A DNA stretch of 64,000 nt from Erythroxylum novogranatense. Lineage: Eukaryota; Streptophyta; Magnoliopsida; Malpighiales; Erythroxylaceae. Positions within the stretch are counted from its first letter, which is position 1; every line of letters begins with the position of its first letter. The translations under genes were made by a program, and so were the position numbers. Shown piece after piece: positions 10,919 to 23,393 of the stretch. The notes beneath the pieces were generated by a model that was not told the origin of the DNA, did not search any database, and saw only the letters and a program-made list of their open reading frames with translations. Where the stretch lies: NCBI GenBank assembly GCA_029891385.1, contig CM057233.1, forward strand, positions 52,282,063 through 52,346,062, in the 5' to 3' direction.

Positions 10919-13139
10919 TGTTGGACCCCAAATTTTTTTTTGGTAACGCAATTAAGCATGAATTGTGTTAATTATGTAATTAAGGCTTAGTTTGATTTAT
11001 TTGGGAGTATTTTTTGGATAATTAAGGTTTAGTTGTGTTTAAGTGAGAATTAAAAGGGTAAAAGAATATGAGGGCATTTTGGGAAGGTTACTTGAGTTGG
11101 ATTGGTTTAAGCTTTGCTAAGAGGGGTAAGTTGGTCTTTGTATTCTCTTTAGATTTAAGAAGGAATTAGAAAATAGAAGGAAAGGAAAAGAAGAGGAAAG
11201 GAGAAAAGAAGAAGAAGAAGCCATCGGTGGAGGAAGAAGATAAGAGAATAAGAGAGTTGCGATCTTTGTGATTTCTGACAGATTTGAAGCTCATTTCGGG
11301 TAAGTTAGCTTCTTTTCAACTTGTTCTAGTTGGATTAAAGTCTAGAATCGATTGTGTGAGTTAGGATCGGTGGTGTAGGGTTTTTCTGGAAAAATTTGGG
11401 GAAATCCTTGGGTTGTTGGATTTGTGACTGATTTTAAGGTTTGATTGAGTTAGAAATGTAGTTGAGACTTGAATCAAGGTTTAGGTGTGTTGCATTTGTG
11501 TTTGGGGAAGGATTGAAGTTGGAAAATGCTGAAAAGTCGAGTTCGGAGTCGTTCTCCAGACCCGCACGTCTCAACGAGCGTATGAACACGCCGCGACGTG
11601 CGAGTTCGTCTCGACAAGCAAAGATTAAATTCGTCGTGACGTGTGGGGGAAGGTTCGTCGCGACGTGCGAACCTGTGTTCGCCGCGACGTGCAAGTAGGG
11701 TGCACGCCCCGGCACACACTTGTGTTCGCCGCGACAAAGGCGTTCGCCGCGGCGAGCCCCTTGTTTTCAGCAGTGATGAATTTTGGTATTTTTGGGAATA
11801 TCTTTTAGTGTAGATGTCCAATTGAGGTGATTTTGGATTCGTTGAGAACTAAAGGTCAAAGGCTACAAGGTTTTTGAACAAGGGAAGTTCGGAATTTGCC
11901 TCTAAGGGTTCGGGATTTTATGAGGAAGTCGAATGTAGACTTTTAGTGCTTTACTTTGGATTTTCAAGCTTTTGAATATTTCTTTTGGATATTTTTTGAA
12001 TGGGAACTTATTTTATTATAGGGAACCAAGCTGATTTGATTCAATCGCAAGAGGAAGGACAACAGTGAGCTTGGATTCTCAAGAGATATTAGGTGGGTAA
12101 TATACTTATAGTTATTGTGTGATTAGGAAAATTCTTGCCTATGTGTGAATATATGTTATATGTTTGTATGTTTACATATGATTTGTTATAAGATTTGAAT
12201 GTTTTTGATTTTGTATACTTTGGAAGAACCATAAGAAGTGATTTCGAATCTGAACATGTTATGCCTCGACTTCGGTCATGGTATTTTGAATAAATGAAAG
12301 CTTAAAAGCATATCATCTGATAAAATGATTATGAGCATGATTTTGTGCTTTTGTTTGGGCGAGAGTGGAACCATTTCGTTCGTCACGTGCACATTGACAA
12401 GAGCCTTCTCCCGGCTGCCCGCTTGTGGCTTATGAGCTCCGAATGGACTCATTTTATTCAGGGTGTAAACTTTGGTTTCTCCCTTTTGTTTCCATGGAAC
12501 CCTCGAGCTATGTGATGTGCATTGCATATTTGAACTGTTGGTTATGGAGCATATTTGTGACATGTTTTGTGAGTCGAATTAATTTTGTTGAATGCGTAAA
12601 TTGCTTGATTAGCATGTGAGTGCTAGAATTGTTGTATGTATATATATATATAATATATATATACGTACATATGCCTGAATTTGTACTAGTTGCCGATGAC
12701 TATAATTATATTAGCCACTGAGCTGTGTAGCTCAACCCATTACTTTTCCCTCCTCAGGTGCAACTCAAGACATCGGTTGATCCTTGCCAGGCATCGAAGA
12801 ACTCCGCAATAGTTTCAGATCATTTCCTTAAGTTAGTATTTTGGTTAGCCCACCAAGCATATCACCATTGGGCATTTTCATATATTGTATTTTTGGTTTG
12901 GAACTTTCAGATGTATTGTGCCATATTGTGAATGCTTGTTTAATGTATTTGAATTATAATGGCATGTAGATCTTTTGTTTACAGGATGCAATTTATTTAT
13001 TATGAGTACATATTGTGTGTATGTGTATGAATCGAATTTTGTATGATGTTGGGATCGGGTCCGAACTTATGAGGCGCCCATCGCTGGCGCAGCCCGAGGA
13101 GCCGCCTTGGGAATGGGGTATCGGGACCCGGGCCCAACA
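10919..13139 (+). mobile_element. Element 1 5' LTR
   Basis: It starts TGTTGGACCCC and ends GGGCCCAACA, 2221 bp. It carries a purine-rich tract (11160-11250), a CpG-dense block (about 11536-11760), a TTCTCCCGGCTGCCC motif near 12408, a TA-rich run near 12640 and a GCCACTGAGCTGTGTAGCTC block near 12714. It matches the 3' LTR base for base over long stretches; the CpG block is the main difference. Confidence 0.93.
11536..11760 (+). repeat. CpG-dense block of TCGCGA/CCGCGG-centred motifs (5' LTR copy)
   Basis: In an AT-rich LTR this block is packed with variants of GTTCGCCGCGACGTGCG and CGTCGCGACGTGCG. The motif cores TCGCGA, CGCGACG and CCGCGG are palindromic or nearly so. The copies are dispersed rather than in strict tandem. 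Open frames across it are rich in Arg and are not credible genes. Confidence 0.8.
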
Positions 13140-13143
13140 TGTT

Positions 13144-13155
13144 TGGTATCAGAGC
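13144..13155 (+). other. Primer-binding site, initiator Met tRNA type
   Basis: TGGTATCAGAGC lies 4 bases after the 5' LTR end. It is complementary to the 3' end of plant initiator tRNA-Met, the usual primer for Ty3/gypsy and Ty1/copia reverse transcription. Confidence 0.9.
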
Positions 13156-13315
13156 GCCTAGGTTTAGTGTCCTCGGCTTAGAATGCATATAGGACGACTT
13201 GTTTGATATTTGCATATTTGTTGCATTTGATTGAGTGCATTAAGTGACATGCATATCATGCATACATGTAGATTGACATATAGCTAATCTTAGTGTTTAC
13301 TATTGAAGGAGTACG

Positions 13316-15909
13316 ATGCCACCTCGTAGAAGGACACGAGGAGTTCTGCAAGGATTTGTTGCACCTGACTCTCCGACTAGGGAGGAGAGGACTAATAGTC
13401 GATAGCCCGAAATCTTTGAGGCTTCGAAGGGCTAGTAGTGAACCCATTCATCATGCAGACTCGAGAGTCGCCATTCCTGCGGAGCAAGTGCCTCCATTGG
13501 ATCCGAGGTTGTTTCAGGCGTTCACCTGCATTTGTTCAAAGCATGGGTCGATGTCATAGCCTACCTTCACCCAGACTAAGAAGGGCAAACGGTTTGTCAG
13601 ATTGAGAAAGTATGGAGCGGTGGACTTCTACGGGACCCGACCTGAGGAAGGCGAGACATGGTTGAGAAAGACCGAGAGGTGCTAGATCGATGGAGTGTGA
13701 GGATGGCGAGAGAGTTGTTTATCTTTGCCGGCTTGCTTGGGGAGATGCTCTGCATTGGTGGGAGACTGTGCCAGGGAGTCAGATGAGGCCAGTAGGGTTA
13801 GCATGGCAAGACTTCCTTGCTGCTTTCAGGAAGAAATATATGTCTGAGGTGTACATTCAGCAGAAGCAGAGGGAGTTCCTCAGTCATACTCAGAGAGAGA
13901 TGACAGTCAGTGAGTATGAGCGTCGGTTCACTCAGTTAGCAATGTATGCTTCAGATTTGATGCTGAGCGAGGCTGCTAGATGTCGCCGGTTTGAGTCGGG
14001 TCTGCACTTGGCCATCAGAGAGAAAGTAATCGTGCAGAACTTATGTGATTTTCAGCAGTTGGTTGAGGCATCTCTGAGGGTTGAGAATATTGAGAACATC
14101 AAGAGTGCAGTGAACAAGAAGAGAAAGGGAAGAGAGCAGTTTAAGAGGGGAGGTAGTACTAGTACTCCTATGCCAGACAGGAGTGCTAGGAGTTTCCCTA
14201 TTCAGTCAGAGGAGAGGAGCAGTGGTGCGAGCCGACCTAGGCCTATAAGGACTTCTACTGTTTCTCACCAAGCTTCCACGGTGGGCGGCAGCAGAAGGGG
14301 AGATGGGGACAGGTCATCCGTCCCTAAGTGTGAGCATTGTGGTAGTTTTCATGGAGGCAAATGTTATAGATTATCAGGAGCCTGCTTCAACTGTGGACAG
14401 AAAGAGCACTTAGCTAGAGAGTGTCCCAAACCGTCTAGAAGAGAGAGGAGCTCGGATCTGAAGCTTCAGGAGCGAGGCGGCGTGGGTCAGAGGACTTCTA
14501 CAGAAGTGGGAAGTTCTGATGCAACGAAGAGAGTGAGTATTTCGGGGAGACCGAGGGGACAGACACCAGCTAGGGTGTTTGCGATGACTCGGGAGGATGT
14601 AGAGATCGCTCCAAATATTGTCACTAGTACGGTTAAGTTATTTTCTGATGATATGCTTGCTTTGATTGATCTGGGTTATACTCATTCGTTTGTTTCTTCG
14701 AGTAGACCTGTGTGTGATAGAATTGTGAGCCCTTTAGATACTCCGCTGATGGTGAGTACTCCAATCGGTCAGTATATTATTGTCAGTCAAGTGTATAGAG
14801 AGTGTGAGATTCGTATTGGTGGAGAACTTCTAGTGGTGGATTTAATGCCACTAAAGATAGGAGGATTGGATGTGATTTTGGGTATGGATACATTAGAGAG
14901 GTACAATGCCCGTCTAAATTGTAAGCAGAAGACGGTGGAATTTGAATTGGATAGCGGCAGGAGAGTGGTGTTTTGGAGGGATAGAAAAGCAAGTCCGCTC
15001 AGAATTGTTTCAGCTTTGATAGCAGAGAAGATGATGAGGAAGGGATGTGAGGCGTTTTTGGCCTATGTGGTAGACACCAGGGCAGATAGTAGGAAGCTTG
15101 AGGATATTCCAGTAGTCAGAGAATTCTCGGATGTCTTTCCCGAGGAATTGCCAGGACTACCGCCAGCTAGGGAAATTGAGTTTCCTATTGAGCTTCTGTC
15201 AGGTACTGCGCCGATTTCAATTCCGCCTTACCGGATGGGTCCGGCGGAATTGAAAGAGTTTAAGGAGCAATTGGAAGAGTTGTTGGAGAAGGGGTATATT
15301 CGACCGAGCTCTTCACCTTGGGGAGCTCCGGTTCTTTTTATGAAGAAGAAAGATGGATCGTTGAGGATGTGTGTGGATTATCGGAAGCTGAATCAAGTTA
15401 CCGTGAAGAACAGATATCTGCTTCCTCACATTGATGATCTGTTTGATCAATTGCAAGGGGCGAAAGTCTTCTCTAAGATAGACTTGAGATCGGGTTATCA
15501 TCAGTTGATGATTAAGGAGTCGGATGTGCCAAAGTCTGCTTTCAAGACTCGGTATGGGCATTTTGAGTTTTTGGTTATGCCCTTTGGATTAACAAATGCG
15601 CCTGCAGCCTTTATGGATTTGATGAATCGGGTCTTTAAGCCTTTCTTGGACCAATTTATCATTGTCTTTATTGATGATATATTGGTCTATTCCAAGAGTG
15701 ATGAGCAGCATGAAGAGCATTTGAGGATTGCCTTGGAGACTTTGAGGAGAAATGAGTTATATGCCAAATTCGATAAATGAGAATTTTGGCTGAGAGAAGT
15801 TTCATTTCTTGGACATGTGATCTCAGAGCAAGGAGTGCAATTGGATCCAAAGAAGATAGAAGCTGTGGTAAATTGGGAAGCACCGAAGAATGTAGCAGAG
15901 GTGAGGAGC
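13316..15909 (+). pseudogene. Element 1 gag-protease-RT, broken
   Basis: The gag start is probably ATG at 13316 (MPPRRRTRG), with an in-frame TAG at 13403 and frame shifts before 13690. From 13690 one frame of 696 codons carries Gag ([20 protein letters not shown]), a zinc knuckle [15 protein letters not shown], a protease-like segment ([11 protein letters not shown], where D-S/P-G-A is usual, then DVILGMDTL), and RT with [38 protein letters not shown] and the catalytic [13 protein letters not shown] at 15778 replaces a Cys codon. The RT coding then runs to 15909, where the nested LTR cuts it. Gag forms the particle, protease cuts the polyprotein and RT makes the cDNA. The stops indicate an inactive copy. 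Confidence 0.92.
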
Positions 15910-18900
15910 TGTTGGACCCCGATCTCTAAATCGAATTTAGAAATATTAAAGAACTTGAATGAGTGTTTTAATGTATGTTTTGTGTATTAGATGATTTTAT
16001 ATTTAAAGGAAATTGATGAGAAAAAAGAATTGATTCGTTTTGAGGGTTTTGACATTTGAGTCGTTTTGCTTAGGTTATGAAAGTTTAAGTGAATGGGCGA
16101 ATGAAATGGAAGTAGAAAAGTAAAGAAAGAAAGTAAGAGAATGTGAAAAATTAAAAAAAGTTGACTTTTTGATTTAAGACAAATTTGAGAAAATGGTCTT
16201 CTGGAAACTTGTAGATTATGTCAAGAGCTTTCTGTAGCCATAAAGTTTGATATTTTTCGATATCGGAAGTGAGAGTTATGATCGATCAAAGTTAAGCGAA
16301 GTTTGACTTTTTGAGAAAAAGTTGAATTTTGATTTAGGCAAAATTCGAGAAAATGATCAACATAAAACTTGTAGCCTCTGTCGAGAGCTTTTTGTGGACA
16401 TAAAGTTTGCTATTTTTCGACGTCGGGATTGAGAGATATGAAATTATGAAGATATGCTTTGTTTGAAAATGCTATTAAGTATAGATTTGTGTGTTCTATG
16501 CTTCGAGGCCACTCGTCGTATGGATTTAGTTTGAATTAGAGTAAGTGGTATTCATGAAAGTTTTAGATGATGTTTTTATCTTTCCATTGATATAAAGTTT
16601 GCAATTTTTCGATATCGGGGCTAGGAGTTATGAGCGATTAAAAATTGAAAGTCGTTTAGGAAAAGCTGTTTTGGACAGAATCTTTGATTGAGTTTTCAAC
16701 CTCTTTCGAGACCTAATTTGATTTTTAGTTCTTCAGGGAAGTTGTAGAGCTTCCTTTGATCTTTCTATTGACACTAAATTTGTCAAATTCTAAGTTCGGG
16801 ATCGAGAGATATGATTTTGGAAAAGTTCAGTTTTGATGTTCCGTTACTTTGTTTCTTTATTCGATCCCTTTCGTAATCTTTTGCTTATAATTCCTTCGTC
16901 CGACCTTCGATTGATTTGATTCTCGAAGCGTTGGATTCCTAAGACAATTACGTTCATTTTTATGAAGAATTATGATTTTTAGGAGATTAAATGGAAAGAG
17001 ATTGATTGAACCAAAGTAAGAGATTTGGTTATAGGTTATAAGTTGGATAATTTTCTGAACTTAGTTCAGTATTTTGCAATTTTCGGGAGCTGTACAACTC
17101 CGATTGAGTTGATTCTTGAGGAAAAATATAGTTAAGATATAGGGCTACAACTCTTGTGAAGGGATCGAAATTTAATTTCATCCCTAAGATTGTTATTTTC
17201 TGGACTGAAGTTATGTTAATGTTCAGTTTCGGATTTTGTGCAGGTCAGTTAGTATTTTGGCCATAACTTCTTTGTTTTAGATCCAAATTGAGCGCCGTTA
17301 GTGGCGTTGGATTCGTAAGATCGAGAGGAACAATTTTTAAGAAGAAAGTTTGTCCAAATTATTTCGTTTAGATGCTTGAAAATAGGACGCAAGTAGTCAG
17401 TTTTTCAAAATCCTGTGCAGGGGTATTTTGGGATTTCACTTAAAAGGAGGGGCATTATGGTCTTTTTCCCCCCATTTTAATGACCTGGCATGAAACACAT
17501 CTTGTGCTGCTGTTTGGAGGTCTGGAGAGTCACGAAATAAGTAGAAAAGAAGAGAAGAAAATAGAAGAAAAAGAAGAAGAGAGGGAGAGAAGGAGTAGCC
17601 GTGAGAGGAGAAGAAGAAGAAGAAGAAGAAAGGAAGCTTGGTGTTTCGATTTTTATGGGGTTTTTGGGGGAATTTCGACCATGATTCAAGAAGAATGGAA
17701 GGAAGAAGATGAAAGCTTCATCTTAGAGCAAGAAAATTCAAAATTTGAGAAGATGAAGGTAAGAGATGAACCTTGATATTTGAGTTGTTCTTGAATCCTT
17801 GGTTTAGATCTATGGAAAATGTTATGGGTTTGTTAATTCCATGATAAATTTTGGGAGATTTCATGTTAGATTGATTTAATTTTGATTATGAATGGGTTAG
17901 GGTTTTCGTCTTGAATTTGGGGATTTTGGAATTTTGGAAGTGTATTGATTTAGAAAGTTTGGAATTATGATGAGTATGGGGTTTCTATAGTTCATTTTAG
18001 TCCTTATGTTTTTGTGATTTTTGAAATTGGTGATTTTGGTTTAGGAACCTTTAGCTTGGATGAAGGAAAGAAGTAATGGAGGAATTGAAACTTTGGAAAA
18101 GTTTCTAGCAAGAAAATGAGGTGGGTATCATGTTTATTTTGGAATTATAAACTTTATATGTGTTCTTTGGAATTGAAGAAAGTGAAAGGATTTTTTTAAG
18201 TCATTGTTTTGAATATTTTGATGAAATTGAACAATTGTTTGTTCAACGTAGAAGAAATATTTGAAAATGGATAGTTTATATTTTTAGAATACGAATTTTC
18301 TAATTTCCGAATGCTTTTGAAATTGAATAGAAAATATTGTTTATGTTTGAATGTATTTATTTTTAATCATAAAGTTTTGTAGGAGTTTGAAAAAAATCAA
18401 TCAAAATCAAGAATGAGAAATGTTTTGAAAAAAAATTATTGTTTATGTTGGGAAAAACAAGAAGAGGATAAAAAGATTTGTAAATTGATGTTTTAGAAAT
18501 AATTTGATAAATGATTCCAAAGAATTGACGAATTATGAAAAAAAATTGTTGCATTTATTGAGTTTGGAAGTTTAATTAAGAAATTTTATTACTTGAGGTT
18601 TGACTTATCTAACTAAATTAACAAAGTTGTTTAAAGTAAATGTTTTCGAGCGATTGGAGATATTGCTAAAAGTGTTTCGGTTAAGTGAATGAAAATGTAT
18701 TGATTTTTGCATTATTTGATTTTTAAGTGATTTGATAAAATTTAAGAAGGAAAGTATCGACTTTCATTTATTTTCAAATGGGTTTAAAAATTTGTACAAG
18801 TCTTGAATGATTGATAAGTTAGGAAATGTTGTATTTTTAATCTTGAAAATTGAGAAATTCTTTGGGTTTGAATTTACTCCTTTTGAAAGAAATTATGGTT

Positions 18901-21261
18901 TCGAATATGTTTGAAAGTGTTTATACAATATTGGTTATGGAAAAGTTTGAAAAAAAAGGGACTTTTCAAATATTGTTAAAATGTCTTATAGAAAATGTTT
19001 GAACAACTTAGGATTTAAAATTCTCTCGGCATTGGTTACAAAATAGTGTTTATAAAAGTGTTTGAAAAGTTCGATTTCCGAACTTGTTTTTTAAAAATGT
19101 TTGACAAAGTTGTGTTTGAAATTGTTAGAAAATAAAGGTTACTTAAATGTTGAAAAGAACGATTTCCGAAAAGCGTTTGGAATTGTGTAGAAATGTTGAG
19201 AGTTTTTGATTCCAAAAAAATGCTTTTGAAATTGTTTAGAAAATATGGTTTAAGTATATAAGTGTTTGACAATTATGATTTTCGAAAGCTTTTGAAAGTG
19301 TTATAAAAATACCGTTTGAAATTATGATAAACATATCGTTTATAAAAGTGCTTGATAATTATGATTTCCTATATATTGGGATTGATTGATAAAATACATT
19401 GCGATTTTCGATTGTTTTTTTTCATCATGTTTTGAATTTTATAAGGAATGGCTACCATGAGTGAAATTAGTGTTATGAATGATTTGATGCGATTTTCGAG
19501 TTAAATTTGTTTTAATGATTTGATAAAGTATCAAAGGTGTGGCATACTTTGTTACGAATTGTGTGAATTGATTTAGGTTTTGATCGTCATGAGCTGGTGA
19601 TGGATTGTGATTATATTTTGTTTGTCCGATGACAAATATATGGAGAATTGTAATATACATGTATGTGATATGTGAGTTATGTGAAGTTTGAAAATCAAAC
19701 TTTTGAAATGTGCCTTTGGGCAATTTGATTTTTGATGTATGGTATGTGTTATGTAGGTTTGGGTTAGGTCCCTTAAGTTGAGTCAGTGCACTGGTCTCGT
19801 GTTAAAAGCCTTCTCCCGGTTTTGCATGAAGTGGCTTAGGAGCTCAATTTGGACTCCCTCCGTTCTGTTGCCTGAACATTATCTGAACGTGCATTCGTTA
19901 TGTTAGGACCTACTCAAACCATTTAATGTGTTATGTGTTTTATGTTGGATGCATGCGGTATAACCCGCATGACACACGCCGCATGATATAACTCGCAAAC
20001 ACTACGGGTGGGGTGTGGGATCAACATCAAACCATTCTGTTATGTTATATGTTTTTTTGAATTTTGTTTATGTACGTGACACTTCTTTTATGTGATGCCT
20101 TCATATTTAAAATTGTGCATGATTTGTGAAAAGTTTAAGAATTTGAGAAATGAGAGTGATTTGTCAATCATGAAATTTCGGAAACTGTTTATAAATGTTT
20201 TGAAATAAATGAAGATGTTGAGAATAATCTTAGAAAATTTTGATGAAGGTTTATGAATGTCTTGAAAAGTTTGAAAATGAGTTTTTGAATAAAATTTCCG
20301 AATAGGAAAGGTTTGAAAAGTTTGAAAAGACAATTTTAAACTATGTTTCATTAATAAATATGTTACCCATTGAATTTGTCAAGCTCACCCCCCACTTTCA
20401 TCCCCATCTTGAGTTTGACGGAGATTGAATGAATGCGGTCGAGCGTCGATTCGACATTTATATGTTTTTTTTGTAATTTGTATATGGCTTGGAATGCCAT
20501 TTATGCATATGAAGTATTTAGTTCTTGATGTATTCGAATTTATGTATGATTATGGATATGGGATAACGTAAGTAGATCATGGTAGTTTATATGAATATGA
20601 GTGGTTTGAATCGAATTATGAATTGGTATTTTGATTTTGAGATATGTGTAAATAAGGTTATTTATGATGATGGAATTGGATTGAGAATTATTGAAGTGTT
20701 AGGTAGATGTGTGTTCTGGCGGCGTTAGGATCTTGGACGGAGGTCAAATGACTCTGTATGATTGGTTGAGATTATAGAAGTGTGTTTTTGATTTGCGAAA
20801 TTTTGAAATTTGTCAAAATACGGTAGTTATCTTTATCTATTTTGAGAAAATCGGGTTATGGCAAAGTTATAATAAGAATGAGGGTTTTAAGATGGGATTA
20901 AATTCTGCACGATTAAAAGTGAATTGAGCTTATGGAAAAAGGTTAGTGAGTTTGGAATGGTTAAATTTCCAAATGGGAAATTGTATTGTTTTGAGTTGTA
21001 GGAGATTGACTAAAGAGAAAAGGAATGATTAATAGGAATGAAAAAAAAAATTAGACCGGATTTGGAATGTCTTAGTGTTTCCAACGCGATTAGTTTGCTA
21101 TGCTTCGTGTTTGAAACGAATGTCAATGTTGGTTTCAGTTTGACTATTTCGCTTGTCTCCGCTTTGTTATTCGTATTCCAATTCGCGACTTTCCGCACTT
21201 TGTTTCACTTTTCCGTTTCCGTTTTTCGATCGGGATCTGGTTCCTGGATCGGGTCCCAACA
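15910..21261 (+). mobile_element. Nested solo LTR, 5.35 kb
   Basis: It starts TGTTGGACCCCGATC and ends GATCGGGTCCCAACA, so the termini are extended near-inverted repeats. It is flanked by GGAGC on both sides (15905-15909 and 21262-21266). Outside it the pol frame continues from AEVRS to [14 protein letters not shown]. Only one copy of the typical LTR motifs is present: TTCTCCCGGTTTTGC near 19810 and TTACCCATTGAATTTGTCAA near 20362. It has no coding, no primer site and no second LTR. An LTR of this length is long for the group. A ~180 bp periodic array lies at 16275-16813 and a purine-rich GAA tract at 17540-17635. Confidence 0.85.
16150..16860 (+). repeat. Degenerate periodic array inside the nested LTR
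   Basis: The GTTATG/GATATG landmark recurs at 16275, 16435, 16627 and 16808 (spacings 160, 192, 181). It is preceded each time by AACTTGTAGA-like, ATAAAGTTTG-like and TTTTTCGATATCGG-like blocks. It is the same repeat type as 2090-3150 in a different LTR. Confidence 0.75.
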
Positions 21262-23382
21262 GGAGCTTTCTGGGTTTGGCAGGCTATTACAGGAGGTTTG
21301 TGGAGGGATTCTCTATGATATCTGCTCCGATGACTAAGTTATTGAAGAAAAATCAGAAGTTTATCTGGACTGATGAGTGCCAGAGGAGCTTTAAGGAGCT
21401 CAAGCACAGATTGACGAGTGCTTCGATTCTGATTTTGCCATCGGGTGATGAGGGTTATACCGTGTATAGTGATGCTTCGAGGAAGGGTCTTGGTTGTGTT
21501 TTGATTCAGGGGGATAAGGTGATTGCTTATGCTTCGAGGCAGTTGAAGCCTTATGAGTTGAATTATCCGATGCATGATTTGGAGTTGGCAGCAGTGATCT
21601 TTGCCTTTAACATTTGGAGGCATTACCTGTATGGATTTCAGACGAGGATCTTTACTGATCATAAGAGTCTCAAGTATTTGTTGAGCGAAGGAATCGAATT
21701 TAAAGCGTGACGATGGATAGAGTTGCTTAAGGATTATGATTTGCTGATTGAGTATTATCCGGGCAAGGCCAATTTAGTGGCGGATGTCTTGAGTAGAAAG
21801 TCTTCGATTGCTCATGTTCGATCGGTTTATCTTCCTTTATTGGAAGAGATGGCCAAGCTTAAGATAAGCTTGAAGCAGGAGGAGTCAGATTGTCTTAGCT
21901 AACTTAGAGTGAGACCGATACTTAAGGAGAAAGTTAGGAATTCTGAGCCTGAAGATCTGATTTGAATAAGCTTCGAGATGAAATTCATAATGGTAAGATT
22001 TCTGAAGTGGTAGTGAGTGATGATGGGCTTATGACAGTGGGGAACAGGCTGTGTATCCCAGATGTGCAGGAGGTAAAAGATGAGATTATAGATGAGGCAC
22101 ATAATGCGCCTTACGCCATGCATCCAGGTAGTACCAGGATGTACAGGGATTTGAGAGAACATTTTTGGTGGAAAGGCATGAAGAGGGATGTAGCAGAGTT
22201 TGTTAGTAAGTGTCTTGTGTGTCAGCAAGTCAAGGCTGAACACCAGGCACCTTCGGATAAGTTGAGGCCATTGTCCATCCCGGAATGGAAGTGGCAGAGG
22301 GTGACTATGGGTTTTCTGATGGGTTTGCCTAAGACCAGTAGGAAGCATGATGCCATTTGGGTGATTGTGGTAGGTTGACGAAGTCAGCTCACTTTTTGGC
22401 GATTAAGCAGACTGATTCTTTGCATGTGTTAGCAAAGAAGTACATCGATGAGATAATGAAATTGCATGGGATTCCGGATTCAATTGTTTCCGACAGAGAC
22501 CCTCGGTTTACTTCAAGGTTTTGGGGTAGTTTGCAGGAAGCTTTGGGAACAAAGCTGCATTTTAGTACAACGTTTCACCCTCAGACGGATGGTCAATCTG
22601 AGAGGACCATTTAGACACTTGAAGGGATGCTTCGGGCTTGTGTGATGGATTTTCGAGAAGCTTGGGATGAGCATTTGCCATTGGTCGAATTTGCTTATAA
22701 CAATTCGTACCATTCGAGCATTCAGATGGCTCCATATGAGGCTTTGTATGGGTGGAGATGTAGGACTTCGATTTATTGGGATGAAGAAGGAGAGAGGAAA
22801 CTGGTAGGACCAGAATTGATTCAGACGACAGTTAAGAAAGTCAATCTGGTTAAGCAGCAGATTAAGGCAGCTCAGGATAGGATGAAGAGCTACATCGATG
22901 CACATCGAAAGGAGATGGAGTTTGAAGTCGGTGAGAAAGTGTTCCTTAAGACGTCTCATTGGAAAGGAGTAATGAGGTTTGGCAAGAAGGGCAAGTTGAG
23001 TCCGAGGTATGTGGGTCCTTATGAAATCCTTAAGAGGATTGGACCACTCGCCTACAGGTTGGCGTTACCTTTGGAATTGTCTCAGATTCATGATGTTTTC
23101 CATGTTTCTATGTTGAGGAGGTATAGATCGGATCCTTCTCATATCATTCAGACTAGTGAGGTTCAGCTTAGAGATGATTTGAGCTATGAGGAGCTTCCAG
23201 TGCAAATTTTGGATACCAAGGAAAAAGTTCTCAGGAACAAGACGGTTCAGCTAGTCAAAGTTCTGTGGAGAAATCATTCAGTAGAGGAGGCTACTTGGGA
23301 GCCATTGGAAGCCATGAAGGAGAAGTATCCGTATTTCTTCGATGACTCAGGTAATAATTTCGAGGACGAAATTCTTTTTTAG
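21262..23382 (+). pseudogene. Element 1 RNase H, integrase and chromodomain, broken
   Basis: It resumes with [14 protein letters not shown], then RNase H ([36 protein letters not shown]), a TGA at 21708 in place of an Arg codon, and more frame damage near 21899-21962. Integrase follows: zinc-binding H/H/C/C with HPGSTRMYRDL and SKCLVCQQVK, then a core with [13 protein letters not shown] and [12 protein letters not shown]. The first catalytic Asp is replaced by Gly (GGT at 22310). A one-base loss near 22370 and a TAG at 22612 also break the gene. It ends with the GPY/F segment KLSPRYVGPYEILKRIGPLA and a chromodomain (KVLWRNHSVEEATWEPLE), which in chromoviruses is thought to direct integration to marked chromatin. 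Confidence 0.93.
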
Positions 23383-23393
23383 AGGGGGAGAAA
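23381..23393 (+). other. Element 1 polypurine tract
   Basis: AGAGGGGGAGAAA abuts the 3' LTR start and is the expected plus-strand primer. It overlaps the pol stop codon. Confidence 0.88.

Noticed and set aside
13293..13559. 88-codon frame after the element 1 5' LTR
   Set aside because: It is an out-of-frame reading of the start of gag; the true frame begins at ATG 13316 and is broken by TAG at 13403.
17480..17776. 98-codon Glu/Arg-rich frame
   Set aside because: It is produced by the purine-rich GAA/GAG tract inside the nested LTR, with no domain and no counterpart in the other LTRs.
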